Shown here: one piece after another, positions 45,836 through 57,817 of the stretch | Layout of the letters: the number at the start of each line of letters is the position of its first letter | Numbering within the stretch: the first letter of the stretch is position 1 | Source: Sarocladium kiliense | Taxonomy: Eukaryota; Ascomycota; Sordariomycetes; Hypocreales; Sarocladiaceae | Length of the DNA: 64,000 nt | Assembly: GCA_030734395.1 (NCBI GenBank) | Contig: JAUZTG010000051.1 | Coordinates: 248,001 to 312,000, forward strand | Reading direction: 5' to 3' | The notes under the pieces: model-generated | The model's database searches: none | Told to the model about the DNA's origin: nothing | The model's input: the letters and a program-made list of their open reading frames with translations, nothing else | Program-made: the position numbers and the translations under genes

Positions 45836-48800
45836 GGGAGTGAGGGCAGTGTTGGGCGGATAGAAAGATCCGCTGTGGGATGTGTCGGGACGGGTGTGAG
45901 ATGAGTGAGATCAGCGGGTGTAAGATCAAACGACGTTCACATGTTCCGAGACTTCATGACGATGTTAGGTTTAGGAAGTAGAAGATCCAAGGGAAATAGG
46001 CCGAAGAAAGACAATGGTTGCCAATCACTATACTGGATAGTGAGTGATCACAATATCATGGCAAGGACGCTGCATCTCGACCCGAAGGTTGGTCCACGGT
46101 GCCAGCTAGCTGCAGGTGAATTCCCCAAAGCCATCGGGGGGGCCGCGAACCGGGTACGAGAGAGACATGCAGATTGATTCGAAAGAGGACATTGTCCTCT
46201 GAGCTGGGCAATGCGGAGCTGGAAGGACGGAGAGGTGCATCACGGGCTGTTGGACAACAGGGGGAGAGAAGTACGAGCGTTACACCAGCGCCCTGTACGC
46301 CCACCGTCGGAAAGAGAAGGATGGAAGATCAGGACTCTCTCTTCAGTCTTTCATGTCGTCAATACCTGAGTTTTCCCCTAGCCGTGAACCTAATATGGTG
46401 ACGATTGACCGTCGTCTATAACTTGAGATGGTGAGACTACCTATCGTCTGACAGCGCCGAAACTGGCTGCCTAGGGCCTTCACTATTGTCGCCATGGACG
46501 GCACCAATTGGCTCCTCTATACAAAGCAGAAGACATGCTGACCCTGTGGTCGGCTGCCCGCTCGCTCGCCTGCCATTCTGCGGCAGAGGACAAGTCACAA
46601 CGCCGGACCGACTCGGCTTTGTCGGTGAACACTTTCCGTGCTGCAATGGACCGAACAGAAACACTTGTTTGCACCAGGATGTCACGGAATGATACCGTCT
46701 GGAATGCTTCATGAGAGAGAGACGGGTGTAATGTCGCAAGGGAAGCCTTTTCTGCGCGATCCCAGAGATGCTGCTTCGAGAAAGAGCCTAGGCAGAGGGG
46801 AATAAGAGTAAAGGGGCGATTTGTAGAAGCCTCCCACGAAAGCTGTCAGTCTCTGAATGATTCCCGCTGTGGATTGGCTGATTGTGCCTTTTGGTGCAAC
46901 CGCACAGCCATGTCCAGCAGTACCTCAACCCGGCCTATGGTTGCGAGCTCAGCTGTCAGCCACAGAAAATGGACGAACAAGCGAGTGCCTTACTCGGCTC
47001 CTCCGCTGTAGCTTTGCGAATTTGCTTGTTAGATTCTACATAGAGGCGGGTGCAAAGCTTGGTGACCAATATTCAGCAAGTATGATCTGTACCGCCTCGA
47101 TGTTGCAAAGTTGTCAGAATCCGACTCCTCGCAACCACCCACCGGATCGTGCGTTGTCAAAGAGGCAGCAATAGTGGCAACGGCGCCGTGCATTTGAACT
47201 GACAAACCTACCCTCATGAAATAAGCCGTGGTAGCATCGATTTAGAACTCGCAAGGCAGCCCAGGCGTCACCGCTTGTCCTTTTCTCGTTTGGCTGCGGG
47301 CAGCAACATGGCCAGCTCATCGCAAACAAAGCAACAAGCAGTTGCACTCAGCCTCGCCACTCTTCCAACAAATATCTTGGTATTGTCCGGTTGGCTGCAG
47401 ATTTGGCCCCAGTTTGCTTTTTCACGTGTGCTGGACCCTCGTGTCGAAGGTGGCTTGCTGGCTGCATATCGCTGGCCAGGGTTTCGGGACGCCAGCGCGA
47501 TATTGAGCCGGGCCGGCATTGCTTGGCCAGATGGAGAGCTTGTTGCGCCCCTTGAAATCTTCAGCGTGTCAGTTCATCGGGAACTCGGGTACATTCTCTT
47601 GCCATCATCGCAATCTTCACGGTATCGAGTGGCGAACAGGTCGAGATGGTTCCCACATTGGGCTATGACAAGACACCGTAGACCAATCTTCAACACAATT
47701 TTAGGAACCTGATGAGCTCTTGAATCGCGAGAATGATCCAAAGTAACTCAAAGAGTGGCTGAGGGGCCCGATTATGAGACGCTGGTCAAGGAGAGTCCCT
47801 AGGGGGTGGATGACTGACTGTACCGATCGATGGCGCTTGGCCGCTGCCATATGGTGTGCGCGCTATTGCTGGTTATGATTACCAGGACCTGAGCCTGGAG
47901 GTACCAGGGTGATCTGATGTTGACGTAGAGATCCTTCCAATAAAACATTACCGCACTAGATATGGGAGTGTAGAAGTATCAACCGAGCTAGCGACGAAGA
48001 TGAGCTATTCGTATCCTTACTTTCTGCGCAGGATCTTTGTGCAGAAGACTTTCAAGTTAACACAATTATTAACATTGATGGAACGACTGAGTAGCCCCAA
48101 GGTGAAGGGACATCTTGTGGTTGGCGCGGCCTACGGGGCTGAACATGGCAATCTTCAAGTCCCTTGCTTGAACAGGGCTGCCGAACCACCCCGAAGGTCT
48201 GGCAACAAGCATGACCATGAGCATGTGACCTCTTTAGACCCTGTGGAGTGCTGTGAAGGGCAGTGAAGCGTGAGCGGCCGCCCAAGTGCCACGGCTCCTT
48301 TTCAATAACAACTATTACGCGTCAATTTCGCTACCACGCAAGGAAGCAGATGCGCGTTCATTTGAACTAACATAATACGGTTATCTGAATCAATTGAGAA
48401 TCTCCTTCATTCATTTGGTCCCTGAATGATGGACCTCTGTTCGATTTCCTAGTACCTGTGCAACAGGCTTACTGTTGGGCATAGCGTTTCATTAGCGGAG
48501 AACTTGTAGACTATCTTGACTCCAGATTTACTGGCTTGAAAGCTGAAGCCATGCCCGACCGGCCTCGAAGCGTTCCAAGCCACTCTATCATTGACAAATC
48601 AAGCAAGGTGTGTTATTCAGACGGAGTTGCATTGGCCAAATGCTGTTCCGGAGTCGCACTCCACATTCTTCGGAACCCCAGCTTTCAACTTCGGCAGGCA
48701 TAACATCCCCCCAAACTTCAATAGATCCAGAAAGTTCAGCGGGGATCTGGTTAAACTCGACAGTGAAATAGAGTTCGAGGCTGAGATCTCTTGTGTTGGA

Positions 48801-49688
48801 CAGGCTGTGCTTCTCTTCTCTTCCGCGTAATGTTCTTTCTTCCGCCCCAAGAAGGGACCACGCTGCCCCAGGAATAGCTAGTGACCAACCGTCTTTCTCA
48901 GAATAGCGCTTGAAAAAAAGTCGCATCGGATCAGTGACCTTTCGGCCATAACTTATAGCAGGAGAAGTTGAACCAGTGGCATACCGGTTCTCGGAGAGAT
49001 GGTATAAGACCATGAACCACTAGCGTTCAGCCTCGATCTGACAAGAGCCTGCCAAGGATCTCTCGATTCCGGACAGACCGGCTCTTCTAAACTAGACATT
49101 TAGGCAAAATTCACATCTCCATCGCCCTCAGCCTTCTGATGCCCTGTTCTGAGTGCAAAATTGTACAATCCACGTGGCCGAGCGTCTTAGTCTTGCCTAG
49201 GCGTTGTTACTGTGGACACCAGTCACCGGGACAAGGCCTCGGCTGGGCCTGGGCGATGCCGACACGGAACGAAGACGATTGGCTGACGGTTCCGGGCAGT
49301 CTAGGGCCTTGCACCATTTTCGGTGAGGAGATTGAGTGGTTCTCTCGGAACTGAGCCTCCAAACCCCGTGGTTGTCAAGTAGGATCCGGAGGACTCGAGC
49401 GGGGGCGCCGCAGTCCACGATTCTGACTCGTGCTATCCCAGGTGGTTTCTTGCGGTCCCGGTTCGTCGGTTCATGTGGCCCCCCATGGGGCGACTTTGGG
49501 GATGCGGAATGCCCCAAGGGGTAGCAAAGCTTTAAGTCTGGAGTCATCTCCCCTGGGGAATATAAACCACGTCGACTTGCCGGTCCCTTGTTGATTGAGA
49601 ACTTGGTTCAGTCATCGCTGGAGAATCTCAATTTGCCTTGCGACAGAAGTCATCCTTGTTTCTCGAGCTACAGCCACATACAGCGACA
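45836..49688. other. Intergenic, ~3.8 kb, no convincing gene
   Basis: It includes the undetermined 5' exon of the Cys-rich membrane protein near 45870-46100. Open frames of up to ~145 codons (for example 47275-47712 plus and 48588-49013 minus) lack motifs I know. The right end is the promoter of the sugar transporter. Confidence 0.5.
49445..49566 (+). promoter_or_regulatory. Transporter promoter: CreA-like palindrome and TATA box
   Basis: The palindrome CCCCTGGGG at 49550-49558 contains the carbon-catabolite repressor (CreA/Mig1-type) site SYGGRG on both strands. Further GC-rich palindromic pieces (CCCCATGGGG, CCCCAAGGGG) lie just upstream. A TATAAA box sits at 49561-49566, 123 bp before the transporter ATG. 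Repression by glucose would suit a sugar transporter; this is inference from the sites. Confidence 0.5.
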
Positions 49689-51501
49689 ATGAGTCCGTCA
49701 GAGCAGAAGGGCAAGGCCGTGGGTGCGGTCGGCGATGATCTCGCTGCAGTATGTTTCAACGCGTCAATCTGCTGAAAAGGAACTCGAAGCTGACGAGAGA
49801 TTCGCGAACAGGTTCTCCCTAACGACACACGACCCTGGTACAAGGTGCCTCACCTTCTACGTCTCAACCTTCTCCTCCTCATCCCACTGGTGTCCTCTGG
49901 AGCCATTGGTTACGATGGTATGATGCGCTGTTCCCGAATCATCTCAAACAACCCGATGATCTGACATTCAGGCCAGGATCCATGATGAACGGTCTCCAAA
50001 CCCTGCCTCAATGGCACAAGTACTTCGGCGAGCCTGAGGGAGCGATCCTCGGAGCCCTCAACGCTGTCTACCCTGCCGGCAAGTTCTTCGCCATGTTCCT
50101 GGTCACATATCTCGCCGATCGGATCGGCCGAAAGACCACCATGGCGATTGGTGCCGTGACTTGCGTTGCGTTCGCCATTATGCAGGGCGTCTCTCAGAAC
50201 CTCAACACTTTCATCGCTTCGCGTGCCATCTTGGGTTTCTTCACCAGTTTCCTTGCGCAGCCCAGCCCGGTTCTGATCACTGAGCTTGCATATCCTACTC
50301 ACCGTGGAAAGCTGACTGCGCTCTACAACACTTCGTTCGTAAGTACTGCCGTACTTTAGTCGGAAGCCCGATGATGGTATGCTGACTTTTCCTCCTTTGC
50401 AGTATCTCGGAGGCATTATTGCTGCATGGGCCACGTACGGAACCTTCAAGCTGCCAAGCACATGGAGCTGGAGAATCCCTTCTCTTCTCCAGGGTGCTCT
50501 GCCCTTCCTTCAGCTCCTCGGCATGTACTTCCTCCCCGAGTCTCCTAGATGGCTGGTTGCCCGCGGCCGTCGCGAGGAGGCACACAAGATTCTCGTCGAC
50601 TACCACGCGGGTGGTGACAGGGAGTCCCCTCTGGTCAACTTCGAGATGGCTGAGATTGAGCATGCGTTGACGATCGAGGCCGACACCATGTCGCAGAACT
50701 CTTGGCTCGATCTGGTCAAGACTCCTGCTAATCGCAAGCGTACCCTCATTGCTGTCATTGTCGGTATGGGTGCTCAGTGGAACGGAGTCAACATCATTTC
50801 CTACTACCTCTTCTTGGTAAGAACCCTCTGCAGACCATCTTGAAGAAAAAAAGCTTACCATTTTCATGCAGGTTCTCCGAACCATTGGCATCACCGAGGC
50901 CAAGGACCAGACTCTCATCAACGGCTGCCTGCAGATCTCCAACTGGATTGCTGCCGTCTTCGTCGGAGCTCTGATGGTCGATCGTCTTGGTCGTCGTACT
51001 CTCTTCCTGATCTCAACCTGCGGTATGCTGGTATCCTACATCATCTGGACTGCCCTCACTGGTACATTCGCGCGCACTCAAGACGATGCTACTGGCAAAG
51101 TCGTTGTCGGCTTCGTCTTCATCACCTTCTTCTTCTACGCCATTGCCTGGGCACCGCTCCTCCAGGCCTACATCGTCGAGATCTTCCCTTACACCCTCCG
51201 CTCTCGTGGCATCTCGGTCATGTACTGCTCTACCTTCCTCGGTCTCGTCATTGGAAACCAGGTCAACCCTATCGCTCTGGGTAACATTGGCTGGAAGTAC
51301 TACATCGTGTTCTGCTGCATTCTCGCTGTCCTGATTGTCATTATCTGGTTCCTGTTCCCTGAGACCAAGGGCCACAGTCTGGAGGAGATTCGCGAGGTCT
51401 TTGAAGGAAAGCTGGACGACAAGCTGGCTGATGTTGAGGAGGATTCATCTGAGAAGAAGCAGGAGAAGTCACAGCAGACAAAGCAGATTGAGGTCGTGTA
51501 G
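49689..51501 (+). CDS. MFS sugar transporter (hexose / lactose-permease type)
   Basis: Five exons: 49689-49748, 49812-49917, 49977-50338, 50403-50816 and 50872-51501; phases fit, 523 residues. It is a plasma-membrane major facilitator of the sugar porter family with twelve spans. Family signatures are visible: YDGSMMNGLQ in the first span, DRIGRKTTM after span 2, PSPVLITELAYPTHRGKLTALYN, LPESPRWLV before the central loop, AQWNGVNIISYYL, the second half's DRLGRRTLF, and the closing LFPETKGHSLEEI. The PESPRW and PETKG motifs mark the sugar porter subfamily. The C-terminal tail is charged. Similar fungal proteins carry hexoses, lactose or cellodextrins; substrate is undetermined. In exon 3 the acceptor at 49976 is required, since the AG five bases earlier brings a stop into frame. 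Confidence 0.94.
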
Positions 51502-51651
51502 TTTACGAACAGGCTTGATGGACGTGTGCCCTATGTGGACAATAAAACAATAATTCTACATCGATTACGATGATGTATGCAAAGTCGATCCTGCTTCCCC
51601 GGCCGATGCCGCGTGCATGTGAAGTCGCCCCTCTCCAACGTCTATTTCTCA

Positions 51652-52035
51652 TTATTGAACCACTTCCATGAACATTGGGTCGAATGAGCTGCTGGCGACA
51701 CGGATGTGGAAAGGCTGCGATGAACTCTCGCCATACGGTTGGCTCAGCCTGCTGATCTCATTCCGCGTCTTCCTCGCCTCCGCCAAAAGCATTGCCATCA
51801 CGATGAGCAGGCCAAGCAAAGATACGGCCGAGACCGCTTTGGCGAGGAGATCGACCGTGAGGTAGAACTTGGAAGGTATGTAGCGAGGTTGTTTGAAATT
51901 GCCAGAGGCGGGCGCTGCGTAGGCCCAAGGTTGCGAGTTGGTGGCTGGCTTTGTTTGCTGCGGTTGGGGGCTTATTGTTGCTGAAGGCGGAGAGGGCACG
52001 GAGGCGCGATTCTGATCATACTGAGGTGCTGGCAT
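51652..52035 (-). CDS. Small single-pass membrane protein, hypothetical
   Basis: 127 residues from the first ATG (MPAPQYDQNRASVPS). The frame is open to 52083 without another ATG, so an upstream exon is possible. The N-terminal half is rich in Pro, Ser and Gln. A hydrophobic stretch (AKAVSAVSLLGLLIVMAMLLAEA) makes one clear membrane span, followed by a charged segment (RKTRNEISR) and a mixed tail. I do not recognise a family. It lies tail-to-tail with the sugar transporter, 150 bp away. Coding status rests on the membrane span and composition only. Confidence 0.45.
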   Translation of the reverse strand: MPAPQYDQNRASVPSPPSATISPQPQQTKPATNSQPWAYAAPASGNFKQPRYIPSKFYLTVDLLAKAVSAVSLLGLLIVMAMLLAEARKTRNEISRLSQPYGESSSQPFHIRVASSSFDPMFMEVVQ

Positions 52036-52802
52036 GGTTGACTCTGATGGTTGGTTTTGCGGTGATGAGATGCTGGTATACAACGATATTGGCCGTCCGT
52101 TAGGTTAGGTGAGAAGAGAGGAATACAAGACGTACGGGAGGTGGCAATCGTCAAATGATATTGTCCCCCAGGCATCAAAGGTAATTCGGCGATCCCTTCC
52201 AATTTCAGGCATCCTCGACTTAAGCATCACATTAAGCCTAGGGATCGACAAGCAATATCTTGGCCAGATGCGCTATCACCATCGTTGCATTAGCGAAGCA
52301 CCGCTTTGGGCAAGGCTTGGTGCGGCTGCTCCTTTGCAAGGGTCAGCACGGCTGAAATTTGGCTGCGGCTGAACGCCATCGCATCATTAGGCGTGCCTTG
52401 GCCTGGCCCGGACTCGTTGGCTGGCCTATCGCGGGTTGAGGCGCATTCTCGCTTTGAGCGCCGTACAGCGCTCAGGCATGTTAGTTGTTAGCTTGGGATC
52501 AGTGGCGTTCTTCGTGCCATACTCTAGAAGGAAACGATAGAGACCGTTCGAAATTGAAACCGCGATTGATCAACACGACCAGTGGCAAAGCTAACATTTA
52601 GCTTTCCTGGGGACTAGAGACTGCTAATATCTCCGAGCGATGTACACTCATTGATCTTGTGGCGTACAGCATTGAAGATACCTTTCTGAGGTGCATTAGC
52701 TTCTCGCGCCGGTGATCGATCTCCTTGCGACAAAGCAATGAACACCTGAAGCTTCATTGACGCGGGCAGTCTGACCTCGTGAGCTGTCTTTAGTCTAGGT
52801 CA
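52036..52802. other. Intergenic, no gene seen
   Basis: Upstream of the small membrane protein and downstream of the NLR-like gene. Nothing recognised. Confidence 0.55.
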
Positions 52803-55383
52803 CTAGAACAAGTTGATCGCAACAACCTCTATCCACATGAGAAAGGTATCCAGCACCTCTTGCGATTGCTCTATTTGCGTCTTCTCCAGTCCCATCGGGA
52901 AATGCTCCGGTGGCTCGGAGTCTGCTTCCAGGTCCGTGACTTCCTCGAGCTGTTCCCTCTCAAGGCGGGCTAGGTTCTGTGCGGCCACATGGTCAAGCCG
53001 TTCCAAGACGACCCTCGGCAGACGTTCCGAAGGGGGCCGAAGATCCCGGTAATTTTGCAGTCGTAGAAGAAGTTCCTGGACAGCATTGCGTAGGCTGCCA
53101 AAGACACGCCTTGGGACAGGTCGATCACTGAAACTTCCAGGGACAAACAGGTACCTCTGGAAGCGAATTGTCTCAACGAAAGCGTCATCGATTGGCTCGC
53201 CAGCTGCAAGGACATCGGTGCACATCTCGACCAGCTGACACAGGAAGGCATGTGCTGTGTCTTTGTGGTTTTGGCTGCCCAGGTAGATGTCTCCGATTCT
53301 GCCATCGCAGATGGAATGACCACATGAGAGTATCGCCCGCATTGCAGGCCCGTAGTTCTCTTTGCTTATCGTTGTACTTTCTATCTTGATAATATGAGAC
53401 AGGAGTTCAAAGTTTCGTTGCTCAAGAGCGAGACCGGGCAGATGAATCCGCATAGGTACTATGGGATCCAGCAGGTACCCAAAGAGAGCTTCTCTGCCGA
53501 ATGTGGCACAGCGAAACGGCGTGCCAACTGCGCTGCCCATGTTTTGCAACGGATGCGTCGCTTGGACCATTTTGTAAGACTTAGGAAGGGCCATCGCTGC
53601 AAATACATGTTGCGCAGTGATATTACCATGCGTCAGAATCTGAGCAAAGACGTTGTAAATGGTTGGGGCCATCGGCGTGCCCCAGCGGGGATGGAGAACG
53701 CGTATAAATTCGAGAAACCATGAGATGAACACTTGATCACCCGTTCGAACGACGGACCGAATCTCTGATAAGAAGTCCTCCTCCTTTGCAGCCACCGCAA
53801 GGTCCTAATGAGTTGCGGCATACCTGTAGAAGGGAAAATTCCGTTGCCTCGATTCGAGTATCTGCTCATCCAACTCGATATCAAGAGGCCGCAAGTGCCG
53901 CCCACGCTGACGCAATTCCGGAAAGCATAGGCTTGCTAGAAGCCCGAGGCATTCCTCTGTGGGCTTCTTGCGGTCCTCGAAAATGCCAATGTGCCGGTCC
54001 ACCAGGTTGAAGTAGACGATATGTGAAAACTCCAGGCCTTTGCCATCTGGTGTCCTCTGGACGATGGGTCCAGCGACAGCCATCACTTCTTCTTCTGTGA
54101 CTGGTCGCAAGTCCAGATCACGAAGTTCTTCATTTTCAGCATCTTCCGAGATATCAGATGACCGGAAACCGCGAGTCAAGGCACCGCACAACTCCTCTAT
54201 TGAAAGCTCAAGTCCCTCTGTTCCCGAGGAGACGAAGACAAGCTTAAAAAGCCAGGTATAGATTGCCCTGTGCCGTACTTCAATAGGATGATACTGGCGA
54301 ACAAAAACAAGCTCTGAGGGAGGTTGGGACTCTTCGTGCTGGAGCGCTTGCACTTCCTCCGTTTCCCAGTTGCATACAAGCGGACAGTCCAAGAAGCTAT
54401 CCCCGACAGTCTGCTCGCGAGCACGCTGGAGAAGGTGGAACCGATACCGCATCTCGATCTCCGCACCTACAAATCTTGGCCGGCAATCAGCGATGAGTGT
54501 TTCGGATTCGATGGTGAGGTACTCACCCCAGCTCTTGATACGTGGTCATACTGTCGAGTATTCGCCTTCGCGTTCTCCTTCCGACGGCAAAGTTCAAGCA
54601 GTATTTTGCCTCCAAGAATAGTTCTAGGTCTGAGATATGAACCTGAATCTCAAGCTCGTGACTGTGATCATACATGAACAAGTTCAAAGAGTCCATGTCA
54701 CCCGACGACGTGAAAAGAATCCTAAATCGGCCAGGATTTTCTGCCGCTAATAGCATCAATTGTTGACAAACCTCCATTGTATCCATCCCCATGCATTGAT
54801 CAACGTTGGTGACCATCAGGTAGATCACCTTAAAGGTTTGAGCCGCGGAAGCGAGGAATTTGCAGAGGTGATCGGTACCGAGGTAGTTGAACGCTTCTCC
54901 GACCGGGGCGTTGACATCAATTGTGTCCAGGGAGTCTCTCCTAGTGACGAGGCCAACAAAATGCTCGAATACGATTGGGTCCTGTCGCGCCACTTGAATT
55001 GCCAATGTTCTCAGGATGTTCTCCGATTTCCTTCTCTTGTGATCGAACCTACTGCAGGAGAACCAGCCGAGGGCCAGTTGCGGATCAGGCGCGTCCAAGA
55101 TTTTGTGTGCCATAATCGCCGACAAAGTCTGCTTTCCTACGCCATCATCACCGTGAAGCCAGAGGACATAGCATTTCGGTTCGTCGGGTTGGTGATAACT
55201 CGCATATAAGCAGCCAGGAGTATCGTCAAGGAACCATCGGCCACTACCTGGAGCAACGTCACGGACGATGTTTTGAAGGCGTTGCTCCATCGGGGTCAAA
55301 TCGAATCTCTCGATGGTGGATCTGGAAGCGTGGTTGTAGTCACAGCGAGGTAGAGTGAAGTCTGGAGGCGGCGTGGTTTCCAT
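52803..55383 (-). pseudogene. NLR-like (NACHT-type) P-loop NTPase interrupted by one in-frame stop
   Basis: Exon 1 is 54527-55383; the intron 54475-54526 restores the frame with an AAG acceptor; the second part runs from 54474. The N-terminus shows the usual lead-in of fungal NACHT proteins (GSGRWFLDD), a variant Walker A GDDGVGKQT near residue 78, and a Walker B-like stretch VIYLMVTNVDQ. No ankyrin or WD repeats follow. The frame is stopped by TAG at 53805-53807 (codon 509), yet the same frame is open again for ~330 codons to 52803 with plausible protein (ISWFLEFIRVLHPRWGTP). No GT-AG intron of the right phase removes the stop. So it is either recently broken, sequenced wrongly, or makes a 508-residue product. 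Fungal NLRs act in non-self recognition; that role is inference. Confidence 0.65.
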
Positions 55384-55868
55384 GATTTACGGCACCCTCG
55401 AAGGCTGCGACTTGAGATATTCCGGAATCGGAGAATGATGTGTTGCGAAGCAAGTGCACGTAAATATATCGAGTTTGGATAATGAATTGGGAGGACGAGA
55501 GCATCCGGAGAGAGCCATAAGGCCTCCAGTGCCATCGTCTACATCGAGCCCGGGAAGTCGCGAACTTGGGTATCCCTCTGCTCTCTCCACTTCAGCGAGG
55601 CATCCCGGGAACATCAAGCAGGAGTGACTCACGGAGAAGCAGCTATCTTTGTTGACGACCTCTCCTACGAAGCAAACCCAAACCCAAGCCTAAATTTAAG
55701 GCCACATTGACTCGTTCTGTGAACGCCCTGCGCAGCACAATGCGCTATTGCTCCTTATCGTTGATCTAACCAGCCCGCCCAGACTTGTTGCAGCCTGAGC
55801 TTTCATATTCTTAAAGCAGCAGGAGCTGCATTTTGTTCTTCCATCAACTCTTCGACACCTATAGATCT
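55384..55868. other. Intergenic between NLR-like gene and SmE
   Basis: Promoter of the NLR-like gene and 3' flank of SmE. No feature recognised. Confidence 0.55.
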
Positions 55869-56554
55869 TCAACCGGACACGCTTTGGATGAGGGAGACGT
55901 TGTCACCCTTCAGCAGAATCTGGCCTGTGCATGTGTCAGTTGCGAGCTTCTATGGGACGGTCTTTAACTTCCATACCAAGGTGTTTCCGCGTCTCCGTCT
56001 CATTCGTTTTGGTGACTTGTCGGACCTCGACCGCATCATCAAGAACGAGATTCATGAACTCATCGAAACCCTGGAGCCGAGTAGGTAAGTCAATGGTCCG
56101 AATGGGGCAGGGGACAGTCAAACAAACCCTAATCTTGCCCTCGATCCGAATCGACAACTGCTCGTATAGCCAGACGCTCACTGTAGCATGCTGGTCTCGT
56201 TAGCTTGTGTTCGATCCTGAATGTGTTCCCACAAAGGTCTGCGGCGCAAGTTCTTTCCAGACGACAAATCCGCGCCGCCAGCGACCGTCCACAGAGTGAA
56301 GCCTGGGACCAGTGCTGTACGTCTCGTGTTTGAACAGAGCCCCCATCCAAGAGACTTCCCAGATTGTGCTTTCGAGCAGGATCGTGTTCGGATGGGGCAG
56401 GTTTATTGGTTACTCACTGATTGCAGGAGCTTGAAGATGAAGTTGCTGTAGGACGACAGGTTAGTGACGAGTCTGCGGGGGGTTGGAAGGGTACAGGATC
56501 TTACATAGGGGGTAGGAGAACGCGGCGACCGCCGCCGCCTTGACGACCAGACAT
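55869..56554 (-). CDS. SME1: Small nuclear ribonucleoprotein SmE
   Basis: Core Sm protein of the spliceosomal U snRNPs. Minus-strand exons: 56505-56554, 56418-56445, 56128-56180, 55977-56070 and 55869-55924 (stop TGA). They read [59 protein letters not shown]...HLG and [17 protein letters not shown], the Sm1 and Sm2 motifs of SmE. Phases join everywhere except between exons 2 and 3: exon 2 ends in phase 0, exon 3 starts with two leftover bases, and the 237-bp gap is far longer than the other introns here (53-75 bp). Homologues have about five residues between LLQ and S-[VI]-W, so a micro-exon of 3n+1 bases is probably hidden in 56181-56417. With it the protein would be ~96 residues. Family certain, one exon unresolved. 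Confidence 0.88.
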
Positions 56555-57817
56555 AATTTCGAGGGTGTTTGTGATTCGAAGCTCGTAGTTGACGTTGTTT
56601 CTCGTCGCGTGGAAGCCGATCGCTCGTCCTTGGTGGGCTGCTATGCGATGCTGGGAGCTCCACAGGCAGTTTTCGAGAGACGGAAGAACCTTTCTCCGGA
56701 CACCCACTATCAGATCTCACGACACCAAAGTGTCGACTCGGCTCCAATGTTGACAATTCATGACGTGAAACATTAGATCTCTACTGGCAGAAAGCCTTCA
56801 GCAGGCGAATCGTCTTCGGACTACCTCTTGTCTGACGAGGCCATGTCCGGCCAAGTATCCTGGCAGGTGTGCGCCCTCGGGTCGTACATTACCCTCGATC
56901 TTTCTTGACAGCCACCCGCAAATAATAAACACTTGTCAACTCGAAGCGACTTTCCTCATTCCTGCGTTGTGCATTTCGTTGACAGCTATTCCGCGAGCAT
57001 TCATCCATCTTCGACTGCTATGTACGACATGTAATCATGAGGTATTGCTCAACCCCAGTGATTGGTGGCACAAAACGACGGCAACCATCGTGCGAATTGT
57101 CAATGTTTGTAGATGATGTATTGACGCGGCTCTTCAACTTCCTCGCACCTGACACCGTTAGAAGAGCATCTGTCTACCGCTCTCGCAAGTTGCGACCCAA
57201 ACCAGCTTCATGGTCAACCGCACGGTATACCTCATCTGGCACATGGTACTCAATCTGTTACCATGAGGTAACAGGCCGAAGCGTGAGGCGGAAACCTTCG
57301 AAAGAATGCTTGACTTTGACTCGTTCGACTTCGCATCCGGTCCCAACGCCTTGCTGTGATTGCTGTGATTCATTCCCAACCATTCTTGAACACAACTCAA
57401 TGCCAACGAGGCTCTTGTTGTCATATGATGGCATCGGGCGATTCACTTGAGACTTCAGGTACACAAATGCTTCCACAGCTTTGCATCACAATGTTGCATT
57501 TCTGAGCATCTACGCATGCAGTCGTCTTCCGCTTGCCAATGCCGAGAACCCTGTGCAGCGCAGGGATTCGTTCCGGTGTACGGACGACTAGGGTCGCTTC
57601 GAGGTTCTCCAGTCGCATCATACCCGACTAGATGCAAAGACCTGTCTATATATTCCTTGCGACAAGTACGGTCTTCAGTATGACCTTATTCATCTCGCGA
57701 ATGTGTCGGGGCGCATATCGCTGAACAACTGAGTATCTTTCTCGCCTTGCCAACACGCAACAGCATTTAGCATCGACTTTCCAGCTTCACATCTAAAGGA
57801 GGCATCACCGGCTCATC
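56555..57817. other. Intergenic, no convincing gene
   Basis: A 137-codon open frame at 57037-57450 has no recognisable motif and overlaps equally long frames on the other strand. The left end is the SmE promoter. Confidence 0.5.

Noticed and set aside
47275..47712. 145-codon plus-strand frame
   Set aside because: No motif, no plausible start context or neighbours, and comparable frames occur by chance in this GC-balanced DNA.
48588..49013. 141-codon minus-strand frame
   Set aside because: Looks protein-like in places but I recognise no family and see no splice structure; not enough to call a gene.
57037..57450. 137-codon plus-strand frame
   Set aside because: Equally long overlapping frames on the opposite strand, no motif, no homologue recognised.
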